The notes under the pieces are model-generated. The model made no database searches, was not told where the DNA came from, and worked only from the letters and a program-made list of their open reading frames with translations. Made by a program: the position numbers and the translations under genes. Positions 1 through 9,882 of a stretch of 64,000 nucleotides of DNA are shown here, in pieces. Location: assembly GCF_963422335.1 (NCBI RefSeq), contig NZ_OY729424.1:4774001-4838000 (forward strand), in the 5' to 3' direction. Position 1 is the stretch's first letter; every line of letters begins with the position of its first letter. The stretch is from an uncultured Roseateles sp. GTDB lineage: Bacteria; Pseudomonadota; Gammaproteobacteria; Burkholderiales; Burkholderiaceae_C.

Positions 1-1034
1 CCTACTCGTCGACGATGGCCAATGTCGAAGAAGAGATCGTCGCCAACACCAAGGAATGCGCCCGCGTGCTGGTCGAGGCCATCAAGATGGACCTCAAGCC
101 GCGCGACATCGTCACCAAGAAGGCGATCGAAAACGCCGTGGCGGTGATCATGGCCACAGGCGGCTCGACCAATGCGGTCTTGCACTTCCTGGCCATCGCC
201 CATGCGGCCGAGGTCGAGTGGACGATTGACGACTTCGAGCGCGTGCGCCAGCGCACGCCCGTGCTGTGCGACCTCAAGCCCAGCGGCCAGTACCTGGCTA
301 TAGACCTGCACCATGCCGGCGGCATTCCGCAGGTGATGAAGGTCTTGCTGAACGCCGGCGCCCTGCATGGCGACTGCATCACCATCACCGGCAAGACGGT
401 GGCCGAGGTGCTGGCCGATGTGCCCGACGTGCCGCGCGCCGACCAGAACGTCATCCGCAACCACGACAACCCCATCTATGCCCAGGGCCATCTGGCCATC
501 CTGAAGGGCAATCTGTCGCCCGAGGGCTGTGTGGCCAAGATCACCGGCCTGAAGGTGCCGGTGATGACAGGCCCGGCCCGCGTGTTCGAAGACGAGCAAT
601 CGGCGCTGGCCGCCATCATGGCCAACAAAATCGTTGCCGGCGACGTGATGGTCTTGCGCTATCTGGGCCCCAAGGGTGGCCCAGGCATGCCCGAGATGCT
701 GGCACCGACCGGCGCGCTGATCGGCCAGGGTCTGGGCGAGAGCGTGGGCCTGATCACCGATGGCCGCTTCTCCGGCGGCACCTGGGGCATGGTGGTGGGC
801 CACGTCGCCCCCGAGGCCTATGCCGGCGGCACGATCGCGCTGGTGCAGGAGGGCGACAGCATCACCATCGACTCGCACAAGCTGCTGTTGCAGCTCAACG
901 TCTCCGACGAAGAGATTGCCAGGCGCCGCGCCGCCTGGACGGCCCCGGCCCCGCGCTACACCCGCGGTGTGCTGGCCAAGTTCGCGAAGAACGCGTCGAG
1001 CGCCAGCGAAGGGGCGGTGCTGGACAAATTTTGA
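1..1034 (+). CDS. ilvD: Dihydroxy-acid dehydratase, C-terminal part (cut by window edge)
   Basis: The reading frame is open from base 3 to the TGA at 1032-1034, giving about 343 residues of a protein normally 560-620 long; the N-terminus lies left of the window. The visible part matches the IlvD/Edd family C-terminal two thirds: a MATGGSTNAVLH stretch, a GNLSPEG segment, and the GPKGGPGMPEM and TDGRFSGGTWG motifs that line the active site. The enzyme dehydrates 2,3-dihydroxy acids to 2-oxo acids in branched-chain amino-acid synthesis in the cytoplasm. The DGRFSGG/GHVAPEA context favours IlvD over 6-phosphogluconate dehydratase. The [Fe-S] cysteines would be mostly upstream and cannot be checked. 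Confidence 0.93.
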   Translation, partial: YSSTMANVEEEIVANTKECARVLVEAIKMDLKPRDIVTKKAIENAVAVIMATGGSTNAVLHFLAIAHAAEVEWTIDDFERVRQRTPVLCDLKPSGQYLAIDLHHAGGIPQVMKVLLNAGALHGDCITITGKTVAEVLADVPDVPRADQNVIRNHDNPIYAQGHLAILKGNLSPEGCVAKITGLKVPVMTGPARVFEDEQSALAAIMANKIVAGDVMVLRYLGPKGGPGMPEMLAPTGALIGQGLGESVGLITDGRFSGGTWGMVVGHVAPEAYAGGTIALVQEGDSITIDSHKLLLQLNVSDEEIARRRAAWTAPAPRYTRGVLAKFAKNASSASEGAVLDKF

Positions 1035-1042
1035 TTCGGGTC

Positions 1043-1291
1043 TTACTTGCGCTTGCGCTTGGTCGTGTCTATGCCCAAGGCCTCAAGTGACTTGTTTCGA
1101 CGGGCGTCCTTGCGCTCGTCGAGCTTCTTCATTTCCTGTTTCTGGGTGTAACCCACCTTGTCGGCCCAGGCCCACCACAGCACGGCCAGGCCGAAGGGTA
1201 AAAGCACCCAGAACCAGTGCCAGCCCGCCACCGGCGAAATCTCGGCAAACTTCATCACCAACAGCAGCACGCCCACCACAATCAGCCACAT
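1043..1291 (-). CDS. TIGR04438-type small Trp-rich protein
   Basis: An 82-residue protein with two N-terminal hydrophobic segments rich in Trp (WHWFWVLLPFG, LWWAWADKVGY) followed by a strongly basic, Lys/Arg-rich tail ending TTKRKRK. This is the pattern of the TIGR04438 family of betaproteobacterial small Trp-rich inner-membrane proteins, whose function is unknown. I place the start at ATG 1291-1289 because GAGGTG lies about five bases upstream; an in-frame GTG at 1300 would fall inside that ribosome binding site. It converges on ilvD with an 8-base gap and is transcribed away from the cytochrome gene. Confidence 0.82.
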   Translation of the reverse strand: MWLIVVGVLLLVMKFAEISPVAGWHWFWVLLPFGLAVLWWAWADKVGYTQKQEMKKLDERKDARRNKSLEALGIDTTKRKRK

Positions 1292-1346
1292 GGCACTCAC
1301 CTCAAAAGCATTGATCTGTGAGGATACGGCTTTTCGTCGCTGACCC

Positions 1347-1352
1347 TACAAT
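1347..1352 (+). promoter_or_regulatory. Putative -10 element for the cytochrome c gene
   Basis: TACAAT lies 56 bases before the cytochrome start at 1409, in the only gap between the divergent Trp-rich and cytochrome genes. No good -35 hexamer is found at 16-18 bases upstream, so this is a weak assignment. Confidence 0.25.
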
Positions 1353-1408
1353 GGTCCAGGTTCTTGATCCTCTCCACCCCCACTGTTGAAGGCTCCCGAA
1401 AGGTACAC

Positions 1409-1720
1409 ATGAAGACGACGATGTTTGCACTGGCCGCTGTGGCCGCCGCCCTGAGCTCCGGCTCGGCTTTCGCCAACCTCGAACTGGCGCAAAAGAAGAA
1501 CTGCATGGCCTGCCATGCAGTCGACAAAAAGGTCGTTGGTCCGGCCTACAAGGATGTGGCCGCCAAATACAAGGGCCAGAAGGACGCCGAGGCCATGCTC
1601 GCCGACAAGATCGTCAAGGGCGGCTCCGGCGTCTGGGGCCCGGTGCCGATGCCTGCCAACACGCAGGTCAGCGCCGATGAGGCCAAGGTGCTGGCCAAAT
1701 GGGTCCTGTCGACCAAGTGA
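1409..1720 (+). CDS. Class I c-type cytochrome (c551/c552-like)
   Basis: A 103-residue secreted monoheme cytochrome c. A signal peptide (MKTTMFALAAVAAALSSGSAFA) is followed by the heme motif CMACH near residue 32, and the distal Met ligand sits in the GPVPMPANTQVS loop, as in cytochrome c551/c552 electron carriers. It should carry electrons in the periplasm to a terminal oxidase or reductase. The start at 1409 is chosen over an upstream ATG at 1364 because it begins the signal peptide. It stands alone and ends in a strong bidirectional terminator shared with acs. Confidence 0.9.
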   Translation: MKTTMFALAAVAAALSSGSAFANLELAQKKNCMACHAVDKKVVGPAYKDVAAKYKGQKDAEAMLADKIVKGGSGVWGPVPMPANTQVSADEAKVLAKWVLSTK

Positions 1721-1742
1721 GGCCAGTCCCGCGCTGAACGAA

Positions 1743-1768
1743 AAAAAGCCCCGCATGCGGGGCTTTTT
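1743..1768. terminator. Bidirectional intrinsic terminator
   Basis: A perfect 26-base palindrome centred on GCATGC, with GC-rich arms (GCCCCGC/GCGGGGC) flanked by A5 on the left and T5 on the right, sits between the convergent cytochrome and acs genes. It has a U-tract on both strands and so can end transcription from either side. Confidence 0.9.
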
Positions 1769-1788
1769 CCATTGCCAGTGCGCAGTGA

Positions 1789-3735
<1,947 letters not shown>

Positions 3736-3898
3736 AGCAGTCTCCTGGATGTTGTTCGTGGCTGACCCGGACTTTGGCCGAGCACTCTGACTAAGCCCTT
3801 ACTCTAGAGCGAAACCGGCTGAAACTCCCGGCGCCGCTGATTTTCCTGGCCATCGCCTGACGGGTTTGTCCGGGCGACGATTTGTCACTCACGGCCCC

Positions 3899-3904
3899 TA
3901 GAAT
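3899..3904 (+). promoter_or_regulatory. Putative -10 element for the YqhA-like gene
   Basis: TAGAAT about 34 bases before the start at 3938, in the acs/yqhA-like divergent gap (3736-3937). The -35 is not convincing (a TTGTCA copy lies only 11 bases upstream). Nothing else is evident in this 202-base gap. Confidence 0.25.
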
Positions 3905-3937
3905 CGTCCACCACCTCAAGCCACAGCAAAGAACACC

Positions 3938-4582
3938 ATGACCCAGCCCACGCCCGCTGACCGAAAACTGCGCCCGCTGCCCAACCTGATCTTCATGAGC
4001 CGCTGGCTGCAGCTGCCGCTGTATCTGGGGCTGATACTGGCGCAGGGCGTGTATGTGTTCCATTTCTGGGTGGAGTTGGTGCATCTGATCGAGGCGGCGC
4101 TGGGCGACGCCCACGCGCTGAGCAGCCTGATCCACAGCCTGGGCTACAAGGGAGCGGCGATTCTGGACGCGGCCGGCCACACGGTGGGCTACGAGCCGAT
4201 CGAGAAGCTCAGCGAGACCGTCATCATGCTGGTGGTGCTGGGCCTGATCGACGTGGTGATGATCTCCAACCTGCTGATCATGGTCATCGTCGGCGGCTAC
4301 GAGACCTTCGTCTCGCGCATGCACCTGGAAGGCCACCCGGATCAGCCGGAGTGGCTGAGCCATGTCAACGCCTCGGTGCTGAAGGTCAAGCTGTCCACCG
4401 CCATCATCGGCATCAGCTCGATCCATCTGCTGAAGACCTTCATCAACGCCGCCAACTACGACGAGAAGACGCTGATGTGGCAGACCTTGATCCATCTGAC
4501 CTTCCTGCTGTCGGCGCTGGCGATTGCTGGCACCGACCGGCTGCTGGCCGGCTCGCACGCCGTCAGCCATCCCAAGCACTGA
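3938..4582 (+). CDS. YqhA/UPF0114 family membrane protein
   Basis: A 214-residue inner-membrane protein with an N-terminal helix (LQLPLYLGLILAQGVYVFHFWVEL), a central pair (TVIMLVVLGLIDVVMISNLLIMVIVGGYETFV) and a C-terminal helix. The GLIDVVMISNLLIMVIVGGYE stretch is diagnostic of the UPF0114/YqhA family (TIGR00645). No biochemical role is established for the family; a transport role has been suggested. It is monocistronic and converges with nhaA over an 18-base gap. Confidence 0.88.
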   Translation: MTQPTPADRKLRPLPNLIFMSRWLQLPLYLGLILAQGVYVFHFWVELVHLIEAALGDAHALSSLIHSLGYKGAAILDAAGHTVGYEPIEKLSETVIMLVVLGLIDVVMISNLLIMVIVGGYETFVSRMHLEGHPDQPEWLSHVNASVLKVKLSTAIIGISSIHLLKTFINAANYDEKTLMWQTLIHLTFLLSALAIAGTDRLLAGSHAVSHPKH

Positions 4583-4584
4583 CC

Positions 4585-4600
4585 GGGGCAGGGACGCCCC
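4585..4600. terminator. Weak terminator-like hairpin
   Basis: GGGGC and GCCCC arms with a 6-base loop fill the 18-base gap between the convergent YqhA-like and nhaA genes. The stem is only 5 bp and there is no U-tract, so this may not work alone. Confidence 0.3.
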
Positions 4601-5773
4601 TCAGGCCGGCGCCCTGGGCCTGCGGCTCAGTATCAGCGCCCCCAGCACGCCGGCCAGCAACGAGCCGCTGAGCACACCGAGCTTGACGCTGGTCTCGTAG
4701 CCCGCATCCAGGCCCGCAAAGGCCAGGCCGCCGATGAACAGGCTCATCGTGAAGCCGATGCCGCACAGCACGCAGACGCCGAAGAACTGCTGCCACGTGG
4801 ACTCGGCCGGGCGCTGCGCCCAGCCCAGCTTGATCATCAGCCAGCTGCTGCCGAACACGCCGATGACCTTGCCCAGCACCAGACCGGCGGCAATGCCCAG
4901 CGGAATCGGCTCCAGCAAAGCCGTCAGACTCAGGCCCTGCAGCGACACGCCGGCGTTGGCAAAGGCAAACATCGGCAGCACCATGAAGGCCACCCAGGGG
5001 TGCAGGCCATGCTCGATGGCCTCCAGCGGTGAGTTGCCGGCCTTGTCGCGCATGGGCACCGCCAAGGCAGTGGCCACGCCGGCCAAGGTGGCATGCACGC
5101 CCGACTTCAGCACGCACAGCCACAGCAACAGGCCCACCAGCACGTAGACATCGACCCGCTTGACGCCGGCCCGGTTCAGCGCGAACAGCAGGGCCAGGCC
5201 GACACCGGCCGCGCCCAGCATGGTCAGCGACAGGTTCTGTGTGTAGAACAGCGCGATCACGACGATGGCTCCCAGGTCGTCGATGATGGCCACCGCCGTC
5301 AGGAAGATCTTCAAGGACAGCGGCACCCGCGAGCCCAAAAGCATCACGATGCCGATCGCAAAGGCAATGTCGGTGGCGGCCGGAATCGCCCAGCCACGCA
5401 GGGCCACCGGGTCGGCCTGGTTGATCGCGGCATAGATCAGCGCCGGGGCGATCATGCCGCCCAGGGCGGCCACGGCCGGCAGCACCGCCTGCGAGCGCGA
5501 GGCCAGCTCGCCCTCGACGAACTCGCGCTTGATCTCCAGCCCGACCAGGAAGAAGAACACCGCCATCCACAGGTCATTGACCCAGACCAGCAGCGGCTTG
5601 GCGAGCACCAGCCAGTCGCCGCCGATGCGCAGCTCGCCCGGCAGGCGGATGAAGCTCAGGTAGCTCTCGGCCCAGGGCGAGTTGCTGACGATCAGGGCCA
5701 GCACGGCGGCCAGGGCCAGCACGATGCCCCCCGCCGATTCACTGGCAAAGAAACGTTTGAACGCTGCGGTCAT
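4601..5773 (-). CDS. nhaA: Na+/H+ antiporter NhaA
   Basis: A 390-residue polytopic protein matching NhaA throughout, including FASESAGGIVLALAAVLALIVSN at the N-terminus and VGLEIKREF. The ion-binding aspartates known in E. coli (D133, D163, D164) correspond to D135 in IPAATDIAFAIG and D165/D166 in VAIIDDLGAI. It exchanges cytoplasmic Na+ for external H+ at alkaline pH. It is a single gene, divergent from the fumarase gene. Confidence 0.97.
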   Translation of the reverse strand: MTAAFKRFFASESAGGIVLALAAVLALIVSNSPWAESYLSFIRLPGELRIGGDWLVLAKPLLVWVNDLWMAVFFFLVGLEIKREFVEGELASRSQAVLPAVAALGGMIAPALIYAAINQADPVALRGWAIPAATDIAFAIGIVMLLGSRVPLSLKIFLTAVAIIDDLGAIVVIALFYTQNLSLTMLGAAGVGLALLFALNRAGVKRVDVYVLVGLLLWLCVLKSGVHATLAGVATALAVPMRDKAGNSPLEAIEHGLHPWVAFMVLPMFAFANAGVSLQGLSLTALLEPIPLGIAAGLVLGKVIGVFGSSWLMIKLGWAQRPAESTWQQFFGVCVLCGIGFTMSLFIGGLAFAGLDAGYETSVKLGVLSGSLLAGVLGALILSRRPRAPA

Positions 5774-5895
5774 CAGGAAATATCCTATTCATTACACTTG
5801 GCACCTTCACAGTGCCGACCCGCGTGAGCCTACCGTAAGCCAGGGCTGGCACGCTTGACCCCCCTCTTCCCCCAAGCTGTTGCGAGCCCTCCGCC

Positions 5896-7425
5896 ATGAG
5901 CACCACCCCGATCAAGTACGCCGATTTCGTTGAAAGCATCGCCGCGGCGCTGCAGTACATCAGCTTCTATCACCCGGCTGACTACATCCAGCACCTGGCC
6001 CGCGCCTATGAGCGCGAGCAAAGCGCCGCCGCCAAGGACGCGATCGCGCAGATACTGACCAACTCCAAGATGTGCGCCGAGGGCCACCGCCCGATCTGCC
6101 AGGACACCGGCATCGTCAATGTGTTCCTGAAGATAGGCATGGACGTGCGCTTCGACGGTTTCAAGGGCTCGGTGCAGGAGGCCGTCGATGAGGGCGTGCG
6201 CCAGGCCTACAACAACCCGGACAACAAGCTGCGCGCCTCGGTGCTGTTCGACCCGCTGTTCCTGCGCAACAACACCAAGGACAACACGCCGGCCATCGTC
6301 AATATGGAGCTGGTGCCCGGCAACACCATAGACGTGATGGTCGCCGCCAAGGGCGGCGGCAGCGAGAACAAGAGCAAGTTCGTGATGATGAACCCCAGCG
6401 ACAGCCTGGTCGACTGGGTGCTGAAGACGGTGCCGACCATGGGCGCTGGCTGGTGCCCGCCGGGCATGCTGGGCATTGGCGTGGGCGGCACGGCCGAGAA
6501 GGCCATGCTGCTGGCCAAGGAATCGTTGATGGACGACATCGATATGTATGAGCTGCTGGCCCGCGGCCCGCAGAACAAGCTCGAAGAGCTGCGCATCGAG
6601 CTGTACGAAAAGGTCAACGCCTTGGGCATAGGCGCGCAGGGCCTGGGCGGCCTGACCACGGTGCTGGACATCAAGATCAAGACCTATCCGACCCATGCGG
6701 CATCGAAGCCGGTGGCGATGATCCCCAACTGCGCCGCCACCCGACATGCCCACTTCGTGCTCGATGGCTCCGGCCCGGCCTATATCGAGCCGCCCAGCCT
6801 GGACCTGTGGCCTGACGTCAAGTGGGCCCCCGACTACAAGAAGAGCAAGAGCGTCGATCTGAACACCCTGACCAAGGCGGAAGTGGCCAGCTGGAAGCCG
6901 GGCGACACCCTGCTGCTCAACGGCAAGATGCTGACCGGCCGCGATGCGGCGCACAAGCGCATCCAGGACATGCTGGCCAAGGGCGAAAAGCTGCCGGTGG
7001 ACTTCACCAACCGCGTGATCTATTACGTCGGCCCGGTGGACCCGGTGCGCGACGAGGTGGTCGGCCCGGCCGGCCCGACGACGGCCACCCGCATGGACAA
7101 GTTCACCGACATGATGCTGGAGCAGACCGGTCTCATTGCCATGATAGGCAAGGCCGAACGCGGTCCGGTGGCGATCGAATCGATCAAGAACCACAAGTCG
7201 GCCTACCTGATGGCTGTCGGTGGCGCGGCCTATCTGGTCGCCAAGGCGATCAAGGGCGCCCAGGTGGTCGGTTTTGCCGATCTGGGCATGGAAGCGATCT
7301 ACGAATTCGATGTCAAGGACATGCCGGTGACGGTGGCGGTGGACGCCGGCGGCATCAGCGTGCACAACACCGGCCCGAAGGAGTGGTCGGCCAAGATCGC
7401 CGGCATTCCGGTGGCCGTGCTCTGA
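5896..7425 (+). CDS. Class I (Fe-S) fumarate hydratase
   Basis: A 509-residue two-domain class I fumarase that interconverts fumarate and malate in the TCA cycle. Cysteines at 68 (RPICQDTGI), 187 (AGWCPPG) and 279 (IPNCAATRH) have nearly the same spacing as the three [4Fe-4S] ligands of E. coli FumA (119 and about 92-94 residues apart). The N-terminal Fe-S domain and the C-terminal swivelling domain (SWKPGDTLLLNGKMLTGRDAAHKR, VGPAGPTTATRMD) are fused, so this is the single-chain type. It precedes the copper operon but ends before that operon's promoter. Confidence 0.96.
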   Translation: MSTTPIKYADFVESIAAALQYISFYHPADYIQHLARAYEREQSAAAKDAIAQILTNSKMCAEGHRPICQDTGIVNVFLKIGMDVRFDGFKGSVQEAVDEGVRQAYNNPDNKLRASVLFDPLFLRNNTKDNTPAIVNMELVPGNTIDVMVAAKGGGSENKSKFVMMNPSDSLVDWVLKTVPTMGAGWCPPGMLGIGVGGTAEKAMLLAKESLMDDIDMYELLARGPQNKLEELRIELYEKVNALGIGAQGLGGLTTVLDIKIKTYPTHAASKPVAMIPNCAATRHAHFVLDGSGPAYIEPPSLDLWPDVKWAPDYKKSKSVDLNTLTKAEVASWKPGDTLLLNGKMLTGRDAAHKRIQDMLAKGEKLPVDFTNRVIYYVGPVDPVRDEVVGPAGPTTATRMDKFTDMMLEQTGLIAMIGKAERGPVAIESIKNHKSAYLMAVGGAAYLVAKAIKGAQVVGFADLGMEAIYEFDVKDMPVTVAVDAGGISVHNTGPKEWSAKIAGIPVAVL

Positions 7426-7433
7426 AAAAGTGC

Positions 7434-7464
7434 TTGACCTTCCCATGGTGACAAGCCTGACAGT
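7434..7464 (+). promoter_or_regulatory. MerR/CueR-type copper promoter
   Basis: TTGACC (7434-7439) and GACAGT (7459-7464) are separated by 19 bases, the stretched spacer typical of MerR-family activated promoters. Between them lies ACCTTCCCATGGTGACAAGC, which closely resembles CueR operators of copA/cueO (ACCTTCC...GGCAAGG type). It sits 28 bases before the copper-chaperone gene and would make the operon copper-induced. No CueR gene is in the window. Confidence 0.65.
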
Positions 7465-7491
7465 GGTGTCTTCTGCAAGAAAGTCACGACC

Positions 7492-7707
7492 ATGATGATC
7501 ACCTTTGAAGTCAATGACATGAGCTGCGGCCATTGCGTGGGCGCTATCACCAAGGCCCTGCAGGCCGCGGATGCAGGCGCTCGGGTGCAGATCGACCTGG
7601 CCACGCACCGCGTGCAGGTCGAGCCGGCTGCGGCCGATGCGGCCCAGCTCGGCGAGGCCATCACCGAGGCCGGCTACACGCCGGTCGTGGTCGCGGCAGG
7701 CGCTTGA
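7492..7707 (+). CDS. HMA-domain copper chaperone (CopZ-like)
   Basis: A 71-residue single-domain heavy-metal-associated protein. The metal loop MSCGHC (Met10, Cys12, Cys15) follows the first beta strand, and the total length is that of CopZ-type chaperones with the betaalphabeta-betaalphabeta fold. It would bind Cu(I) in the cytoplasm and pass it to an exporter. No P-type ATPase is present here. It is the first gene after a CueR-like promoter and leads a run of seven codirectional copper genes. ATG 7495 is an alternative start. Confidence 0.9.
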   Translation: MMITFEVNDMSCGHCVGAITKALQAADAGARVQIDLATHRVQVEPAAADAAQLGEAITEAGYTPVVVAAGA

Positions 7708-7721
7708 TCGCGCACGGTTGA

Positions 7722-8072
7722 ATGAGCAAGATCTGGCGCATCGCTGTCGCGTGGCTGCTGGCCTTGGCCCTGCCGGTCCAAGGCTATGCGGCCCAGACGA
7801 TGCTGCTGTGCGGGCCGGCTCACCACCAGCAATCAGCGGCCGCGGCGCATGATCATGCGGCCCATGGCCATGGTGACGCGGCCAAGAGCCAGAACAAGGC
7901 CGGCAAATGCAGCGCCTGCGCTTCCTGCTGCAATGCGCCTGCCCTCACCGGCTCGCTGCCAACGATTGAACTTGTCGCCAAGGCACCGCAGGTCGCAGCC
8001 ATCCTGCCGGTCGCCCATGACCGTATCCTGATCGGCGGCCTCGACCGGCCGCCTCGACTCTCGCACGCCTGA
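7722..8072 (+). CDS. Secreted His/Cys-rich putative metal-binding protein
   Basis: A 116-residue protein with a signal peptide (MSKIWRIAVAWLLALALPVQGYA) and then a metal-ligand-rich region: AHHQQ, AHDHAAHGHGD and CSACASCC, with four cysteines in seven residues. The tail is ordinary. It lies 14 bases after the HMA gene and is followed by other periplasmic copper genes, so periplasmic copper binding or sensing is a reasonable inference. It resembles small CopL/DUF2946-like proteins next to copper operons, but I cannot assign a family with certainty. Confidence 0.7.
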   Translation: MSKIWRIAVAWLLALALPVQGYAAQTMLLCGPAHHQQSAAAAHDHAAHGHGDAAKSQNKAGKCSACASCCNAPALTGSLPTIELVAKAPQVAAILPVAHDRILIGGLDRPPRLSHA

Positions 8073-8167
8073 ACGGCCCCGAGGGCCGCGCGGCACAGCT
8101 GCGCGCGGCCACCACAGCCCGAACTGCGCTTCACCCGAAGCCGGCTCCAGTTTCATGCGAGAGCACC

Positions 8168-8449
8168 ATGCCATCCCCTGCCCTGAGAGCGGCGCTGATT
8201 GCCGCGTCCACCCTTCTTCTTTCCGCCCAAGCGGCGCCCCCCGATCCGCTGGACGCCAAGGCGGCCGTGCCGCCGCTGGCCTATCGCTCCGCCTTCCAGG
8301 ACTACCGGCCGAATGTCGAGGCCGAGGTAAGCCCCTGGAGGGAACAGAACCAGAGGGTGGGTCAGATTGGCGGTTGGCGCAGCTATGCCAAGGAGGCGCA
8401 GCAACCTGGGCCCCCCGCCTCGGCGCCGACCGGCCATCAGCATCATTGA
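8168..8449 (+). CDS. Small secreted protein of the copper operon, unknown function
   Basis: A 93-residue protein with a signal peptide (LRAALIAASTLLLSAQA), a conserved-looking core (YRSAFQDYRP, WREQNQRVGQIGGW) and a C-terminal GHQHH that could bind metal. It is 9 bases upstream of the TolC-like gene. Similar small proteins are familiar beside TolC and multicopper oxidase genes in Burkholderiales. The role is unknown; a periplasmic accessory to efflux is inferred from position only. Confidence 0.7.
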   Translation: MPSPALRAALIAASTLLLSAQAAPPDPLDAKAAVPPLAYRSAFQDYRPNVEAEVSPWREQNQRVGQIGGWRSYAKEAQQPGPPASAPTGHQHH

Positions 8450-8458
8450 GGGCAGGCC

Positions 8459-9865
8459 ATGACGATGACTTCCCATCTTCCTCCGCGCTGGGTGCTGTTG
8501 CTGGGCTCTCTGGCATTGGCCGGTTGCGCCAATCTCAGCGGCGACGCGGGTTTCTCGCCCGTCCAGCAGGCGGCGCAGACCCATCTCGGCCAATCGATCC
8601 GGATGGTGCGCAGCGACGGCGATCAAACCGCTGTCGCTGACCGTGTGGCCGAGCTGCTGGCCCAACCGCTCAGCGCCGATGCCGCGGTGCAGATCGCCCT
8701 GCTGAACAACCGCGAGCTGCAGGCCAGCTTCCAGGCGCTGGGCATTGCCGATGCCGAGCGGGTGCAGGCCAGCCGGCTGCCGAACCCGGGCTTCAGCATC
8801 GCCCGCAAGACGCGCGGCGACGAGCGCGAAATCGAGCGCGGCGTCTCCTTCGATCTGGCCCATCTGATCGCCCTGCCGCTGACCCGACAGATGGAAGACC
8901 ATCGCTTTGCCGCCCTGCAGCGCAGCATAACGATGGAGATGTTGTCGCTGGCGGCCGAGTCGCGCAAGGCCTTCTATCTGGCAGTGGCGGCCGAGCAGTC
9001 GGTGCGCTATCTGCGCGACGTCAAGGCAGCAGCCGACGCCGGTGCCGAGCTGGGGCGGCGCATGGCGCAGGCCGGCAACTGGACCAAGCTGCAGCAGGCC
9101 CGCGAGCATGGCTTCTACTCGGAGGCCGCCTTGAATGTGGCCCGCGCCGAGCAGGCCCGCGTCGCTGCCCGCGAGCGCCTGATCCGGCTGCTCGGCCTGT
9201 GGGGCGCGCAGACCGGCTTCAGCCTGCCCGAGCGCCTGCCCGATCTGCCGGCAACCCTGCAGGAGCGCCCGGACATCGAACAGTTCGCGATGGCCCGGCG
9301 GCTGGACGTGCAGGCCGCCAGACAGCAGGTCGAGGCCACAGCCAAAGGCCTGGGCCTGAGCCGCGTCACCCGCTTCGTCAATGCGCTGGAGTTCGGCTAT
9401 CAGCGCAACAACTCGAACGAAGCGCCGCGCCAGACCGGCTACGAGATCAGCGTCGAGATTCCGCTGTTCGACTGGGGCGAGGCGCGCGTGGCCAGGGCCG
9501 AGGCCGTCTACATGCAGAGCGTGCACCGTGCGGCGCAGACGGCCATCGAGGCCCGCTCCGAGGTGCGCGAGGCCTACCTGGGTTATGCCTCGGCCTGGGA
9601 CATCGCGCGTCACTACCGCGACGATGTCGTGCCCACGGCCAAGCGCATCTCCGACGAGAACCTGCTGCGCTACAACGGCATGTTCATCGGGGTGTTCGAA
9701 CTGCTGGCTGATGCCCGGTCGCAGATCACGGCAGTCAACGCATCAATCGAGGCGCTGCGCGACTTCTGGATGGCCCAGGCCGATCTGGACATGGCGCTGA
9801 TCGGCAAACCCAGCCTGCCCATGCCATCCAAGCCTGTCGCCAGCGCGGCCGGCCCGGCCCACTGA
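8459..9865 (+). CDS. TolC-family outer-membrane efflux lipoprotein
   Basis: A 468-residue outer-membrane factor. A lipobox (LALAGCANLS, Cys23) suggests lipidation, as in CusC/OprM. The protein then shows the duplicated TolC architecture: long amphipathic helices (VQIALLNNRELQASFQALGIADAERVQASRLPNPGF, the hallmark first repeat) and a second repeat near RRLDVQAARQQVEATAKGLGLSR. It would form the outer-membrane exit duct of an RND- or MFP-type metal exporter, but no RND pump or membrane-fusion protein is encoded alongside, so it must pair with components elsewhere. Confidence 0.9.
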   Translation: MTMTSHLPPRWVLLLGSLALAGCANLSGDAGFSPVQQAAQTHLGQSIRMVRSDGDQTAVADRVAELLAQPLSADAAVQIALLNNRELQASFQALGIADAERVQASRLPNPGFSIARKTRGDEREIERGVSFDLAHLIALPLTRQMEDHRFAALQRSITMEMLSLAAESRKAFYLAVAAEQSVRYLRDVKAAADAGAELGRRMAQAGNWTKLQQAREHGFYSEAALNVARAEQARVAARERLIRLLGLWGAQTGFSLPERLPDLPATLQERPDIEQFAMARRLDVQAARQQVEATAKGLGLSRVTRFVNALEFGYQRNNSNEAPRQTGYEISVEIPLFDWGEARVARAEAVYMQSVHRAAQTAIEARSEVREAYLGYASAWDIARHYRDDVVPTAKRISDENLLRYNGMFIGVFELLADARSQITAVNASIEALRDFWMAQADLDMALIGKPSLPMPSKPVASAAGPAH

Positions 9866-9882
9866 TTCAGGAGCAGACAACA

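Noticed and set aside
8155..8640. Alternative 161-residue frame overlapping the small copper protein and TolC-like gene
   Set aside because: It has no signal peptide and no recognised pattern, and conflicts with a good small gene and the TolC-like start.
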